Source of the DNA: Sphingomonas sp. TDK1
Lineage (GTDB): Bacteria > Pseudomonadota > Alphaproteobacteria > Sphingomonadales > Sphingomonadaceae
Assembly: GCF_001650735.1 (NCBI RefSeq)
Contig: NZ_LXVY01000044.1
Coordinates: 271,298-335,297 of the forward strand
Direction of reading: 5' to 3'
DNA: 64,000 nucleotides
Under the pieces are notes generated by a model that had not been told where the DNA came from, did no database searches, and saw only the letters and a program-made list of their open reading frames with translations. The position numbers were made by a program, and so were the translations under genes. Every line of letters starts with the position of its first letter. Positions within the stretch are counted from its first letter, which is position 1. Below are positions 1 through 8,164 of this stretch, piece after piece.

Positions 1-506
1 TGCACATCGACGGCTTTGTGCGTGGCAAGGGCAAGTTCGTGGTCACCGACTATATCCCGACCGACGAGAAGACCGGCCCGCGCTTTCCGCTGTTGCTCAC
101 CACCGGGCGGATTCTGAGCCAGTATAATGTCGGCGCGCAGACGCGGCGCACGGACAATGTGGTATGGCATCCCGAGGATCTTCTCGAAATTCACCCGGTG
201 GATGCCGAGGATCGGGGACTCAAGAACGGCGACTGGGCCCGCCTGGCCAGCCGGGCGGGTGAGACGACCCTGCGCATCGTCGTCACCGATCGCGTGGCGC
301 CGGGCGTCGTCTACACGACCTTCCACCACCCTGCGACCCAGGCCAATGTCATCACCACCGACTATTCGGATTGGGCGACCAATTGCCCGGAATACAAGGT
401 AACGGCGGTGCAGGTTTCGGCCTCCAACGGGCCCAGCGCTTGGCAGGAAGACTATGAGGCGCTCGCCACCCGCTCGCGCCGGATCGAAACCGAGGCGGCC
501 GAATGA
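1..506 (+). CDS. fdsA: NAD-dependent formate dehydrogenase alpha subunit, C-terminal end (partial)
   Basis: This is the last 167 residues of the large molybdopterin subunit that oxidises formate to CO2; the 5' part lies outside the window. The frame is open from base 3. What remains is the molybdopterin-dinucleotide-binding domain of the DMSO-reductase superfamily. It shows LLTTGRILSQYNVGAQTRRT near the start, the segment VYTTFHHPATQANVIT, and the terminal NCPEYKVTAVQV that is typical of FdsA/FdhF. The catalytic Cys/Sec and the Fe-S sites would be upstream and cannot be checked. The stop overlaps the next start as ATGA, which fits the fds operon order in which the delta subunit follows alpha. 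Confidence 0.92.
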   Translation, partial: HIDGFVRGKGKFVVTDYIPTDEKTGPRFPLLLTTGRILSQYNVGAQTRRTDNVVWHPEDLLEIHPVDAEDRGLKNGDWARLASRAGETTLRIVVTDRVAPGVVYTTFHHPATQANVITTDYSDWATNCPEYKVTAVQVSASNGPSAWQEDYEALATRSRRIETEAAE

Positions 507-733
507 GGGAGCACGATCCGCTCATTCGCATGGCCAATCAGATCGCAGCCAATTTCGTGACGATGGGCGAGGCGGAGGCCGCTGCCGCGACCGCCGAACA
601 TATCACGCTGTTCTGGGACCCTGGCATGAAGGCGAGCCTGCTCGAAGCCGCACCCGGCCTTTCACCGACCGCAGCCGAAGCGGTCGAGCGGCTGCGGGAA
701 GCACTGACAAGGAAGAATGCCGACACCCCATAG
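503..733 (+). CDS. fdsD: Formate dehydrogenase delta subunit
   Basis: This is a 76-residue protein of the FdsD family, a small accessory subunit of soluble NAD-dependent formate dehydrogenases needed for assembly or activity. The sequence starts MREHDPLIRMANQIAANF and carries the family's HITLFWDPGMKASLLE segment, followed by a helical tail. The length matches the family (about 70-80 residues). Its start overlaps the fdsA stop by 4 nt, so the two are translationally coupled. It is the last gene of the operon; the sequence after it changes to degraded mobile-element DNA. Confidence 0.88.
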   Translation: MREHDPLIRMANQIAANFVTMGEAEAAAATAEHITLFWDPGMKASLLEAAPGLSPTAAEAVERLREALTRKNADTP

Positions 734-952
734 GAGTAGCGGCGTGTTGTCAGTGGTGCGGCAGGATTTGCTGGTTTCAGGAAAAGCTGCGCCCTTGCGA
801 TGCGCTCGTCGCTTTGGATCGCCACGTACGCCGGTAAAGGCATGACTACCGACCGTGTGCGGAAGCGTCTTAAGTCGAAAGCTCGTGGGACTCCCATTGG
901 CGGTGTCCCCCAAAGAAGCGTGAGCGCCGGCGAATTCCCGATCCGCGAGTGC

Positions 953-1004
953 TTCGTAGCCCACCCAAAAATCTGGTCCGAAAACCGGATACGGGCCCTC
1001 GCCG
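953..1004. repeat. Repeat copy A (degenerate), shared with 15.27 and 35.08 kb
   Basis: The stretch reads GTAGCCCACCCAAAAATCTG, then a TCCGAAAACCGGATAC core and CCCTCG. It matches the longer copies at 15263-15345 and 35069-35168 with several differences. It lies immediately beyond the truncated end of an integrase remnant, so a deletion or recombination has joined the two. It is probably part of a former integrase attachment or regulatory region. Confidence 0.65.
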
Positions 1005-1007
1005 TGC

Positions 1008-1543
1008 AGAGCGGGCCACAGCGCGAAGAGCGTGTCGGGGCGCCCTCTATCGTCTTCGAGGCAGTTCCCCGACCTCCTTCGGCTGAACGATCGCCGCATG
1101 ATGCTTCACGCGCGGAACGGTCAGCGCACCCCGGAGAATGTCCGCCGGGTTCTTTTCGGTGCGCAGCGTTGCGAAGCCATAGCCGAACACGCGGCCCGCA
1201 AAGGCGCGCAGCCGCACTGCCGTCTCGTGATGCCCGCGACGTTCAGCGCGTTTCAGGACATCCAGCAGCTCGTGCGGTGCGATCGCCGCGATCGGCCGGC
1301 GGGCGACGCCACCGAGCAGTTCAAGAAACCAGCGCGCCTTCTAAAGGGTGGCCGCCGACTTTCCCTCCCGCTCTATCTTCTCGATATATTCATTGGCGAC
1401 CAGCTCGAAAGTGGTCTTCGCCGCCAGTTCCGCATCGAGCTGCTTCTGTCGCTTCTGCTCGACCGGATCGAAGCTGTCGGCGAGCTCCACGCGTGCCTGT
1501 TGGAGAGTTACTTCGGGGAAGTTACCAAGCGACAGCTTCCGCT
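1008..1543 (-). pseudogene. P4-type tyrosine integrase remnant
   Basis: Read on the minus strand from 1543, this aligns with the integrase pseudogene at 13821-15037. It begins inside ERKLSLG and runs through the core-binding region (TTFELVANEYIEKIEREGK) into the segment before the catalytic domain. It has an in-frame loss of seven codons after LQQAR, an in-frame TAG where the other copy has a Lys codon (about 1341-1343), and further frame damage before homology ends near 1008. The N-terminus is missing because an IS1182-like element abuts codon E at 1543/1544. The catalytic domain is also lost. It cannot encode a working recombinase. Confidence 0.85.
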
Positions 1544-2508
1544 CCAGGCTGTGTGAAAACGGCGTGACGCGATCAAAGGCACGCCCGCAAAGACGCGCAA
1601 GCCCATCGAGCGACGCGCACTCAGGTGGCAATTGCGGTTAGCATCTTCCGGGCCCCGAGGATGCTGAGCGCGCGGGTCAGGTTATATGCGAGAACGTGGA
1701 GCGCCATCTCGGTTGAAACGTGACGCTTGGTTTTCATGAGGAAGTGCGATGCACCCATGCGCGACTTCAACGTGCCGAAGGGGTGTTCGACGGTCTGGCG
1801 CCGTACCCGCATTGCGTTGGGGTTTGCGTCCAAGCGCTGCTGCATGGCTTCGAGTATGTGCTCATGTTCCCAACGTGTGACCCTACGTTCCGGGTCCGGT
1901 GTGCAACGCGCCTTGAGGGGGCATCTTGGGCACGCGCTTGTCCAGTATCGGCTTACCGTCAAACCCACTTCCAAGTTGGTGTAGCGGTATGTCAGCGCCT
2001 CGCCGGCTGGGCAGCGATACGTGTCCTGATCGGGGATATGGACGAAATCCTGCTTGCCATACCGTCCCGCAGCCTTGGCCTGTGAGGTCAACGGCTTTGG
2101 CAGAGTGACGGTGACGCCGGCCTGTTCGCTGGCGAGTATCTGTTCGCTGGAGAAATAGCCGCGATCGGCCACCACATCGAGTTGCTCTATGCCAAGAACT
2201 GCCTTGGCCTTGGTTGCCATGCCGCTGCGTTGCGCCCGAGCGGTTCCTACGTTCGTCACCTCGTGCGTGACGATGATATGGTGGTCTGTGTCTACCGCCA
2301 CCTGAACATTGTAGCCGACCACCCCTGTCCTGCGCCCACTCGATGACATCGACCGCCCGAACGGGATTCTCCTCCTCGATCCAATCGTCCATGCATGGCG
2401 GAAACAGCGTCGTCTGCGTACGATCCGCGCCGGCAATGAAGCGACCCATCCGCCCCTCCAAACTGTCGGACCACATTACCACTTCTGCTGCGTTTTCGCA
2501 CAGTCTGG
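1544..2508. mobile_element. Deleted IS1182-family insertion sequence
   Basis: The ends form an imperfect inverted repeat. The left end is CCAGGCTGTGTGAAAACGGC at 1544; the right end, read as reverse complement from 2508, is CCAGACTGTGCGAAAACGCA. The element is about 965 bp, well short of the roughly 1.5-1.7 kb usual for the family, because the middle of the transposase is missing. The left end sits exactly at a codon of the integrase remnant. The matching integrase N-terminus is not found beyond 2508, so adjacent DNA was also lost. Confidence 0.8.
1621..2449 (-). pseudogene. IS1182-family transposase, internally deleted
   Basis: The N-terminal part starts at MGRFIAGADRTQTTLFPPCM (ATG at 2449) and runs to about residue 37. 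A different frame then continues from about 2335 with TGVVGYNVQVAVDTDHH to the C-terminal TVEHPFGTLKSRMG and LAYNLTRAL, the usual end of IS1182/IS5-like DDE transposases. The central region of roughly 200 residues, which would carry part of the DDE catalytic core, is missing at the junction near 2335-2345 and the frames do not match. The protein is therefore not functional. An intact relative elsewhere in the genome could still act on the terminal repeats. Confidence 0.85.
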
Positions 2509-2597
2509 GTCGGGAGCTGCCGGAGGTTCTTGGTCGTAATCTGCTAGGTTGCTTCTGAGCGCTGAACGCCGCGACGTACTTGGCTTAGAGCAAGGCG

Positions 2598-3503
2598 CTA
2601 TCGGAGGTTGGCGGCCAAGAAGTCTACGAACACCCGTACCCGCGCCGGCACATTCGACCCGCCCACGAACACCGCGTGGATTTGCTCGACGTCGCCGGGG
2701 TTGAACGCCTCGAGGAGCGGCACAAGCGCGCCGCTTGCGATCTCCTCGACCACGCTGAAGGCACCCACCCGCGCGATGCCGACCCCGATTGCCGCCAGCT
2801 GCCCGAGCGTCTCGCCATTATTGGCTTCCAATCCACCGCGCACCGGTAGCGCGAAGTCATGGCCATCGCGGCGGAACGGCCAAACGGGTTCGGAACGACG
2901 AAAGCTGAAATTCAGGCAATTATGGGCGAACAGGTCCTCGGGCACCTGCGGCATTCCGTGCCGCGCGAGATAGTTGGGCGCGGCGACGATCACCCGCCGG
3001 GTCTCGCCAAGCTTGCGGGCGGTGAGGGAGCTGTCCGGCAACGGTCCAAACCGCACCGCGACATCGGCTTGCCCGGCGGCGATGTCGACCAGCGTATCGG
3101 TCAATGCGATGTCGATCAGGATGTCGGGGTACAGCGCGGCGAACTCGCCAAGGAGTGGCACCACGCACAGCCGCCCATGTGACAGCGCCGCGCTGACCCG
3201 CAGTCGCCCCCGCGGACTGCCCTGGTCGGCGATCTGCTGCTCCGCGTCGTCGAGATCGGCGAGAATCCGGCGCGCGGCCTGCAGATAGGCGTGGCCCTCG
3301 GCGGTGAGCGTGAGCGCCCGGGTAGAGCGCAGCAGCAGGCGCACGCCCAGTCGCGCTTCGATGCGGTCGACTGCGCGCGCCACGGCCGAAGGACTCATGC
3401 CTAGCTTCCGGCCGGCCGCCGAGAAGCTGCCTAGCTCGATCACCGCAGCGAACAGTGCGAGCGCATGCGCCCGGTCGCTGCCGCCGCTCATCTTTGCGTC
3501 CAT
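2598..3503 (-). CDS. LysR-family transcriptional regulator
   Basis: This 301-residue protein has standard LysR architecture. An N-terminal winged HTH at residues about 10-70 contains LGSFSAAGRKLGMSPSAVAR and RSTRALTLTAEG, and is followed by a periplasmic-binding-protein-like effector domain. The start chosen is ATG at 3503; a second Met lies four codons in. It is transcribed away from an aldo/keto reductase with 87 bp between starts, the classic LysR arrangement, so it probably controls the reductase/MFS pair and itself. The effector is unknown. The fold prediction is secure but the target is inferred from position only. Confidence 0.92.
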   Translation of the reverse strand: MDAKMSGGSDRAHALALFAAVIELGSFSAAGRKLGMSPSAVARAVDRIEARLGVRLLLRSTRALTLTAEGHAYLQAARRILADLDDAEQQIADQGSPRGRLRVSAALSHGRLCVVPLLGEFAALYPDILIDIALTDTLVDIAAGQADVAVRFGPLPDSSLTARKLGETRRVIVAAPNYLARHGMPQVPEDLFAHNCLNFSFRRSEPVWPFRRDGHDFALPVRGGLEANNGETLGQLAAIGVGIARVGAFSVVEEIASGALVPLLEAFNPGDVEQIHAVFVGGSNVPARVRVFVDFLAANLR

Positions 3504-3590
3504 TGCACAAATCCTTCGCGTTCGCTCCAGCTACACCGACACTGCCGCACCGTCCATCTTTGCCTCCGAACAAGCAATAGGATGGTGAGC

Positions 3591-4625
3591 ATGGAATATC
3601 GGCAATTGGGACGATCGGGCCTGCGCGTGCCCGCGCTCAGCTTCGGCGCGGGCACTTTCGGCGGCCAGGGGCCGCTGTTCAGCGCCTGGGGCCAGAGCGA
3701 TGCGGCCGAGGCACGGCGACTGATCGACATCTGCCTCGATGCCGGCGTGACGCTGTTTGACACTGCAGACGTATATTCGGGTGGCGCCTCGGAGGAGATT
3801 CTGGGCGAGGCGATCCGCGGCCGCCGCGACGCGGTGCTCGTCTCGACCAAGACCGGACTACCGATGGGCGACGCCTCGCAGGATTGGGGTGCCTCCCGCG
3901 CCCGCCTGATCCGGGCCGTCGAGGATGCGCTGCGCCGGCTGGGCACCGACTATATCGACCTGCTCCAGCTCCACGCCTTCGACGCCTCCACCCCGACCGA
4001 GGAGGTGATGGGCACGTTCGACTTGCTGATCGCGTCGGGCAAGGTTCGCTATGCCGGTGTGTCCAACTATCCCGGCTGGCAGGTGATGAAGGCGCAGGCC
4101 GTGGCGGAGCGCCATGGATGGCCGCGACTGGTGGCGCACCAGGTCTATTATTCGCTGATCGGCCGCGCCTATGAGGCGGATCTGATGCCGCTTGCCGCCG
4201 ACCAGGGCGTGGGCGCGCTGGTATGGAGCCCGCTCGGCTGGGGCCGGCTGACCGGCAAGATCGGCCGCGATCGCCCGATCCCCGACGGCAGCCGCCTGCA
4301 TGCGACCGAACAGTTCGCGCCGCCCGTCGAGGCCGAGCATCTCTACCGCGTCGTCGATGCGCTCGAAGCGGTCGCCGCCGAGATCGGCAAGACCGTGCCG
4401 CAGATCGCGATCAACTGGCTGCTCCAGCGCCCCACCGTGTCGTCGGTGATCATCGGCGCGCGCAACGAGGCGCAGCTTCGCCAGAATCTCGGTGCCGTCG
4501 GCTGGGCGCTCAGCGCGGAGCAGATCGCCACGCTCGATCGCGCAAGCGAGGTGCTGCCACCCTATCCGCATACCCCCTATCGCCAGCAGGAGGGCTTTGC
4601 CCGCCTGGCACCGAGGCTCGTATGA
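3591..4625 (+). CDS. Aldo/keto reductase
   Basis: This is a 344-residue NAD(P)H-dependent oxidoreductase of the AKR superfamily, close to the YajO/potassium-channel-beta-like group. The catalytic tetrad is visible: Asp and Tyr in LFDTADVYSGG, Lys in VSTKTGLP and His in LLQLHAFD. The cofactor-binding C-terminal part has SSVIIGARNEAQLRQNL. The start at 3591 gives MEYRQLGRSGLRVP, the usual AKR beginning; ATG at 3582 is an alternative. It is divergent from a LysR gene and overlaps the following MFS gene as ATGA. This suggests reduction and export of an aldehyde or ketone compound under LysR control. Confidence 0.92.
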   Translation: MEYRQLGRSGLRVPALSFGAGTFGGQGPLFSAWGQSDAAEARRLIDICLDAGVTLFDTADVYSGGASEEILGEAIRGRRDAVLVSTKTGLPMGDASQDWGASRARLIRAVEDALRRLGTDYIDLLQLHAFDASTPTEEVMGTFDLLIASGKVRYAGVSNYPGWQVMKAQAVAERHGWPRLVAHQVYYSLIGRAYEADLMPLAADQGVGALVWSPLGWGRLTGKIGRDRPIPDGSRLHATEQFAPPVEAEHLYRVVDALEAVAAEIGKTVPQIAINWLLQRPTVSSVIIGARNEAQLRQNLGAVGWALSAEQIATLDRASEVLPPYPHTPYRQQEGFARLAPRLV

Positions 4626-5818
4626 AGAACCAACTCGGCTTGCTGGCCCTCGCGGTCGGTGCCTTCGGCATCGGCGTCACCGAATTCGCGCCGATGGGGC
4701 TGCTGCCCGTCATCGCAAAGGATCTGCAGGTTTCCATCCCCGCGGCGGGGCTGCTGATCAGCGCCTATGCGCTGGGCGTGATGCTCGGCGCGCCGCTGAT
4801 GACGCTGACCACCGGCCGGGTGCCGCGGCGGATGCTGCTGATCGGCCTGGCGGGCATCTTCACCGCGGGCAACCTGCTCGCGGCGGTGTCCGACAGCTAT
4901 GCGCTGCTGCTCGTCGCGCGCGTGCTCACCTCGTTCAACCACGGCGCCTTTTTCGGGGTGGGTTCGGTCGTGGCGGCAGGGCTGGTCGCACCCGAGCGCC
5001 GGGCCAGCGCGGTCGCCTCTATGTTCATGGGGCTGACCATCGCCAATGTGGTGGGTGTGCCGCTCGCCACCTGGGTCGGCGAGCATCTCGGGTGGCGCGC
5101 GTCCTTCTGGGGCATCGCCGGCCTCGGCGTGCTCACGATGGCCGCACTTCGCGTGACCCTGCCTGCCCTCCCTGCACCCGCGGGCGGCAACGTGCTCGCA
5201 GAGCTGCGGGTACTCGCCCGCAAGCGGGTGCTGGGTGCGCTGGCGCTAACCGTGATCGGATCGAGCGCGATGTTCACCGTGTTCACCTACATCACGCCTA
5301 TCCTGCGCGACGCGACGCATGCGTCGCTGGGCTTCATCACCGCGATGCTGATGCTCTATGGCGTGGGCCTGACGGCGGGCAACTGGCTGGGCGGCCGGTT
5401 CGCCGATCGTTCGGTCGACCGCACCTTGCTGATCACGCTGGGATGTCTGTCCGCCATCTTGATCGCCTTCGCCCTGCTGATGCCGCAGGCCGGCCCGAGC
5501 GCGGTGCTGATCTTCCTGTGGGGTGTCGCAAGCTTTGCGCTTGTGCCGCCGCTACAGGTCCGCGTTATGACGGCGGCAGCAGACGCCCCGAACCTCGCCT
5601 CGGCGGTCAATATCGGCGCATTCAATCTTGGCAATGCGTTCGGTGCCGCGCTGGGGGGCGGCGTGATTGCTGCCGGACTCGGCTATCCGGCCGTGGCGCT
5701 GGCAGGCGCCGTGACATCGCTGATGGGCCTGGTGGCGCTTTGGACGACCAGCCGCCATAAAGCTGCGCGGCAACCCGACTGGCAATGCGCTTCCCGGGCC
5801 GCCGCCGAAAAGGGATGA
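4622..5818 (+). CDS. MFS transporter (AraJ/YdhP-like drug or sugar efflux)
   Basis: This 398-residue protein has about twelve hydrophobic segments, starting MKNQLGLLALAVGAFGIGVT with the FAPMGLLPVIA motif common in the AraJ/YdhP/SotB branch of the major facilitator superfamily. The loop 2-3 motif is degenerate (TTGRVPRRMLL). It sits in the inner membrane and probably exports a small molecule using the proton gradient. It overlaps the aldo/keto reductase by 4 nt, so the two are translationally coupled. The C-terminal tail after the last helix is short and basic. The substrate cannot be told from sequence. Confidence 0.9.
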   Translation: MKNQLGLLALAVGAFGIGVTEFAPMGLLPVIAKDLQVSIPAAGLLISAYALGVMLGAPLMTLTTGRVPRRMLLIGLAGIFTAGNLLAAVSDSYALLLVARVLTSFNHGAFFGVGSVVAAGLVAPERRASAVASMFMGLTIANVVGVPLATWVGEHLGWRASFWGIAGLGVLTMAALRVTLPALPAPAGGNVLAELRVLARKRVLGALALTVIGSSAMFTVFTYITPILRDATHASLGFITAMLMLYGVGLTAGNWLGGRFADRSVDRTLLITLGCLSAILIAFALLMPQAGPSAVLIFLWGVASFALVPPLQVRVMTAAADAPNLASAVNIGAFNLGNAFGAALGGGVIAAGLGYPAVALAGAVTSLMGLVALWTTSRHKAARQPDWQCASRAAAEKG

Positions 5819-6254
5819 AGCTCAACGCTTCCTCACCAGCAACGTTGGGCGCCGCTCGGCAGAAGTGCCAGCTTGAAAGCCGCAAGCAGCGTATGAGCAA
5901 CGACGTCTATCGGGACGGCGCGACAACACCTCGAACGATCGAGATTGAGGCGCGCTGCTGCCGAACAAATGGAAGGAATGGCAATGGCAGCTATTCTCAG
6001 GAGCTGTCGTTGTAACGGAGGCTGGGGGCGGCACATGGTGGTCGCCTGCTGTCGGAATTGTCGCCGGGTCCCGGGACCACACCTCTCATTTCAAGATGTT
6101 CGCGAAACGCAGGCGCACACCCACTGTGAATGCTCCAGGGCTGCTTTGACAATGCATGCAGGCGATGCAACGAAGCGGTGTGCGTACGCAGCGGTCAGAT
6201 AGCTATTGCGCCACGCATCTCGCCCGGCCTCTCCCTTGCGATGGCAAATCCTGC
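5819..6254. other. Intergenic region, 436 bp
   Basis: No convincing gene is seen. Short open frames here lack ribosome-binding sites and family signatures. The stretch at 6037-6057 (GGTGGTCGCCTGCTGTCGG, then AA) recurs with two changes at 7822-7842, so the hydrolase gene between them is flanked by short direct repeats. The promoter of that gene should lie here. Confidence 0.5.
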
Positions 6255-7748
6255 ATGAAAACGTCTTCGTTGTTGACCTGCGCAGCGCTCCTGCTGTGGA
6301 GCCCGTGCGCAACCGCGCAGGAAAGCCATCCATCTGCTTCCGACGAAGTGCCACCCTCGGCGGTCCAAGCCAGAATCGGCCGGGTGGAACAGGGGCTTTC
6401 GGCGCCCGTGGTAATCAAAGGCGCACCGGATCAGAAGATGGCGCTGGCCGAGCGCATGGCATTTTATCAGGTGCCCGCTGTCAGCATCGCCTTGATCAAC
6501 AATGGTCGCATCGAATGGGCGCGCGCCTATGGCATGGCCGACATTGCCAGTCAGCGGCCGGCGACAACAAAAACCTTGTTCCAGGCCGGCTCGATCAGCA
6601 AGGCAATCACTGCCATCGGGGCTTTGCGCCTTGTCGAGCAGGGTAAATTGTCGCTGGACGAAGAGGCCAACCGCCAGCTTATCGCGTGGAAGATCCCGCA
6701 GAACGATCTTGCCCGCCAAAAGGCGATTACCCTACGCATGTTGCTCAATCACAGCGCCGGCCTCACCGTCCACGGCTTCATGGGCTACGCGCAGGGGCAG
6801 GCGCTTCCGACGCTGGTGCAAGTGCTGGACGGCGTTCCACCCGCCAACTCCGATCCGGTCCGTGTCGATCTGGTTCCGGGAAGCGCCTGGCGCTACTCGG
6901 GAGGCGGTTACACCGTCGTTCAGGTCATGATGAGCGAAGCCAGCGGCCAGCCCTTTGACCGATACATGCAGGCGGCGGTGCTGGATCGGATGGGAATGTC
7001 CGAAAGCAGTTTCGCCGTGCCGTTGCCTGACACCCGGCGCGACCTGGCCGCCACTGCTTATGTCGGCGCCGGCACGGCCATCGCGGGCCGATGGCACAAC
7101 TATCCTGAATCCGCCGCGGCAGGCCTGTGGACCACGCCCAGTGATCTGGCGCGTGTGGTGCTCGAGGTGCAGAAGGCGGAAGCGGGGAAGTCCGACGCTG
7201 TATTGTCGCGCGCGATGACGACCACCATGCTGACGCGCGGCCTGGGCGAATATGGGCTTGGCTTCTTCGTCGAGACGCTGGGCGACCGGACGAGCTTCAG
7301 CCATAGCGGCGGCACCATGGGCTTCCGATCCCAGCTATATGGGTACACCCGCGCGGGCCAGGGCGCGATCGTTATGACCAACAGCGATACCGGCGCGGCG
7401 CTGATCGCGGAAATCCTGTCCAGCATTGCCGCCGAATATGGCTGGCCCGATTTCAAGGTGGTCGAGAAAGCCGCGCTTCCCGGTGACGCGGCGGTCAACA
7501 TGCAGGTTGCGGGCGACTATCAACTGCTGGACCTGCCCGCGCACGTCATCGCCGAAGGAGACCGCCTGTATTTTCAAAGCCAGTTGTTCGGGGCCAAACG
7601 CATGGAGATGTTCGCGGAATCGAAGGCGTCGTTCTTCATGACCGCACAGGACATGTCGATCCGCTTCGAACGCGGCAACGACGGTGCAATCACCGGATTT
7701 GCTCTGCTTCGCGGTGAAAACACTTATCCGGCGAAACGGATGAGATAG
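6255..7748 (+). CDS. Secreted serine hydrolase, beta-lactamase/class C fold
   Basis: This is a 497-residue protein with a signal peptide (MKTSSLLTCAALLLWS, cleavage near ATAQES). The beta-lactamase family domain carries the SxxK nucleophile motif SISK at residues 113-116, a YSG triad replacing YxN in WRYSGGGYTVVQ, and HSGG in FSHSGGTMGF replacing the KTG box. This pattern is typical of esterases, D-aminopeptidases and class C-like hydrolases rather than true penicillinases. A C-terminal extension of about 110 residues follows, as in many periplasmic members. The ATG at 6255 is chosen because the signal peptide starts there; the frame stays open upstream but without such features. The substrate is unknown. 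Confidence 0.88.
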   Translation: MKTSSLLTCAALLLWSPCATAQESHPSASDEVPPSAVQARIGRVEQGLSAPVVIKGAPDQKMALAERMAFYQVPAVSIALINNGRIEWARAYGMADIASQRPATTKTLFQAGSISKAITAIGALRLVEQGKLSLDEEANRQLIAWKIPQNDLARQKAITLRMLLNHSAGLTVHGFMGYAQGQALPTLVQVLDGVPPANSDPVRVDLVPGSAWRYSGGGYTVVQVMMSEASGQPFDRYMQAAVLDRMGMSESSFAVPLPDTRRDLAATAYVGAGTAIAGRWHNYPESAAAGLWTTPSDLARVVLEVQKAEAGKSDAVLSRAMTTTMLTRGLGEYGLGFFVETLGDRTSFSHSGGTMGFRSQLYGYTRAGQGAIVMTNSDTGAALIAEILSSIAAEYGWPDFKVVEKAALPGDAAVNMQVAGDYQLLDLPAHVIAEGDRLYFQSQLFGAKRMEMFAESKASFFMTAQDMSIRFERGNDGAITGFALLRGENTYPAKRMR

Positions 7749-8164
7749 AGAGAATATGGCAGAACGAATGGCCGGTTCCGGCGTGAGGCGACATTCCGGC
7801 TTTCACATCGGAATGGCTTAGGGTGGTCGACTGCTGCCGGAAACATCGACCGGCGCTATTTGGGACAAATCCGCCATTACTGCATTACGTGGCGAACGGC
7901 AGGTTTTGCCAGGAGTCGACGCCTAGAGCCTCCGCGGTCACTCATCGAAAGACAGGAAGCGAGGGAAAGCTCCAACGCTACGGGAGCCGCTAACACATGA
8001 ACGCACTACGACCGCGTATCGCGCAGCTACGTTCGTCGGGCGCCGTCCACGCCAGAACGCCGGTCACAAGGTCGACGGGTACGTGATAGGAAATTTGGCT
8101 GGCGCATAGTTGCAACCACCCCTCACCGGCTCCCAAGATAGGAAAAGATACGTTCATCCACTCG
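7749..8164. other. Intergenic region, 416 bp, between convergent genes
   Basis: This lies between the ends of the hydrolase (plus) and the flippase (minus). I see no supported gene. It contains the second copy of a 21-bp direct repeat (7822-7842). A short minus-strand open frame at 7990-8190 has no recognisable content. No strong hairpin-plus-T-run terminator is obvious. Confidence 0.45.
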
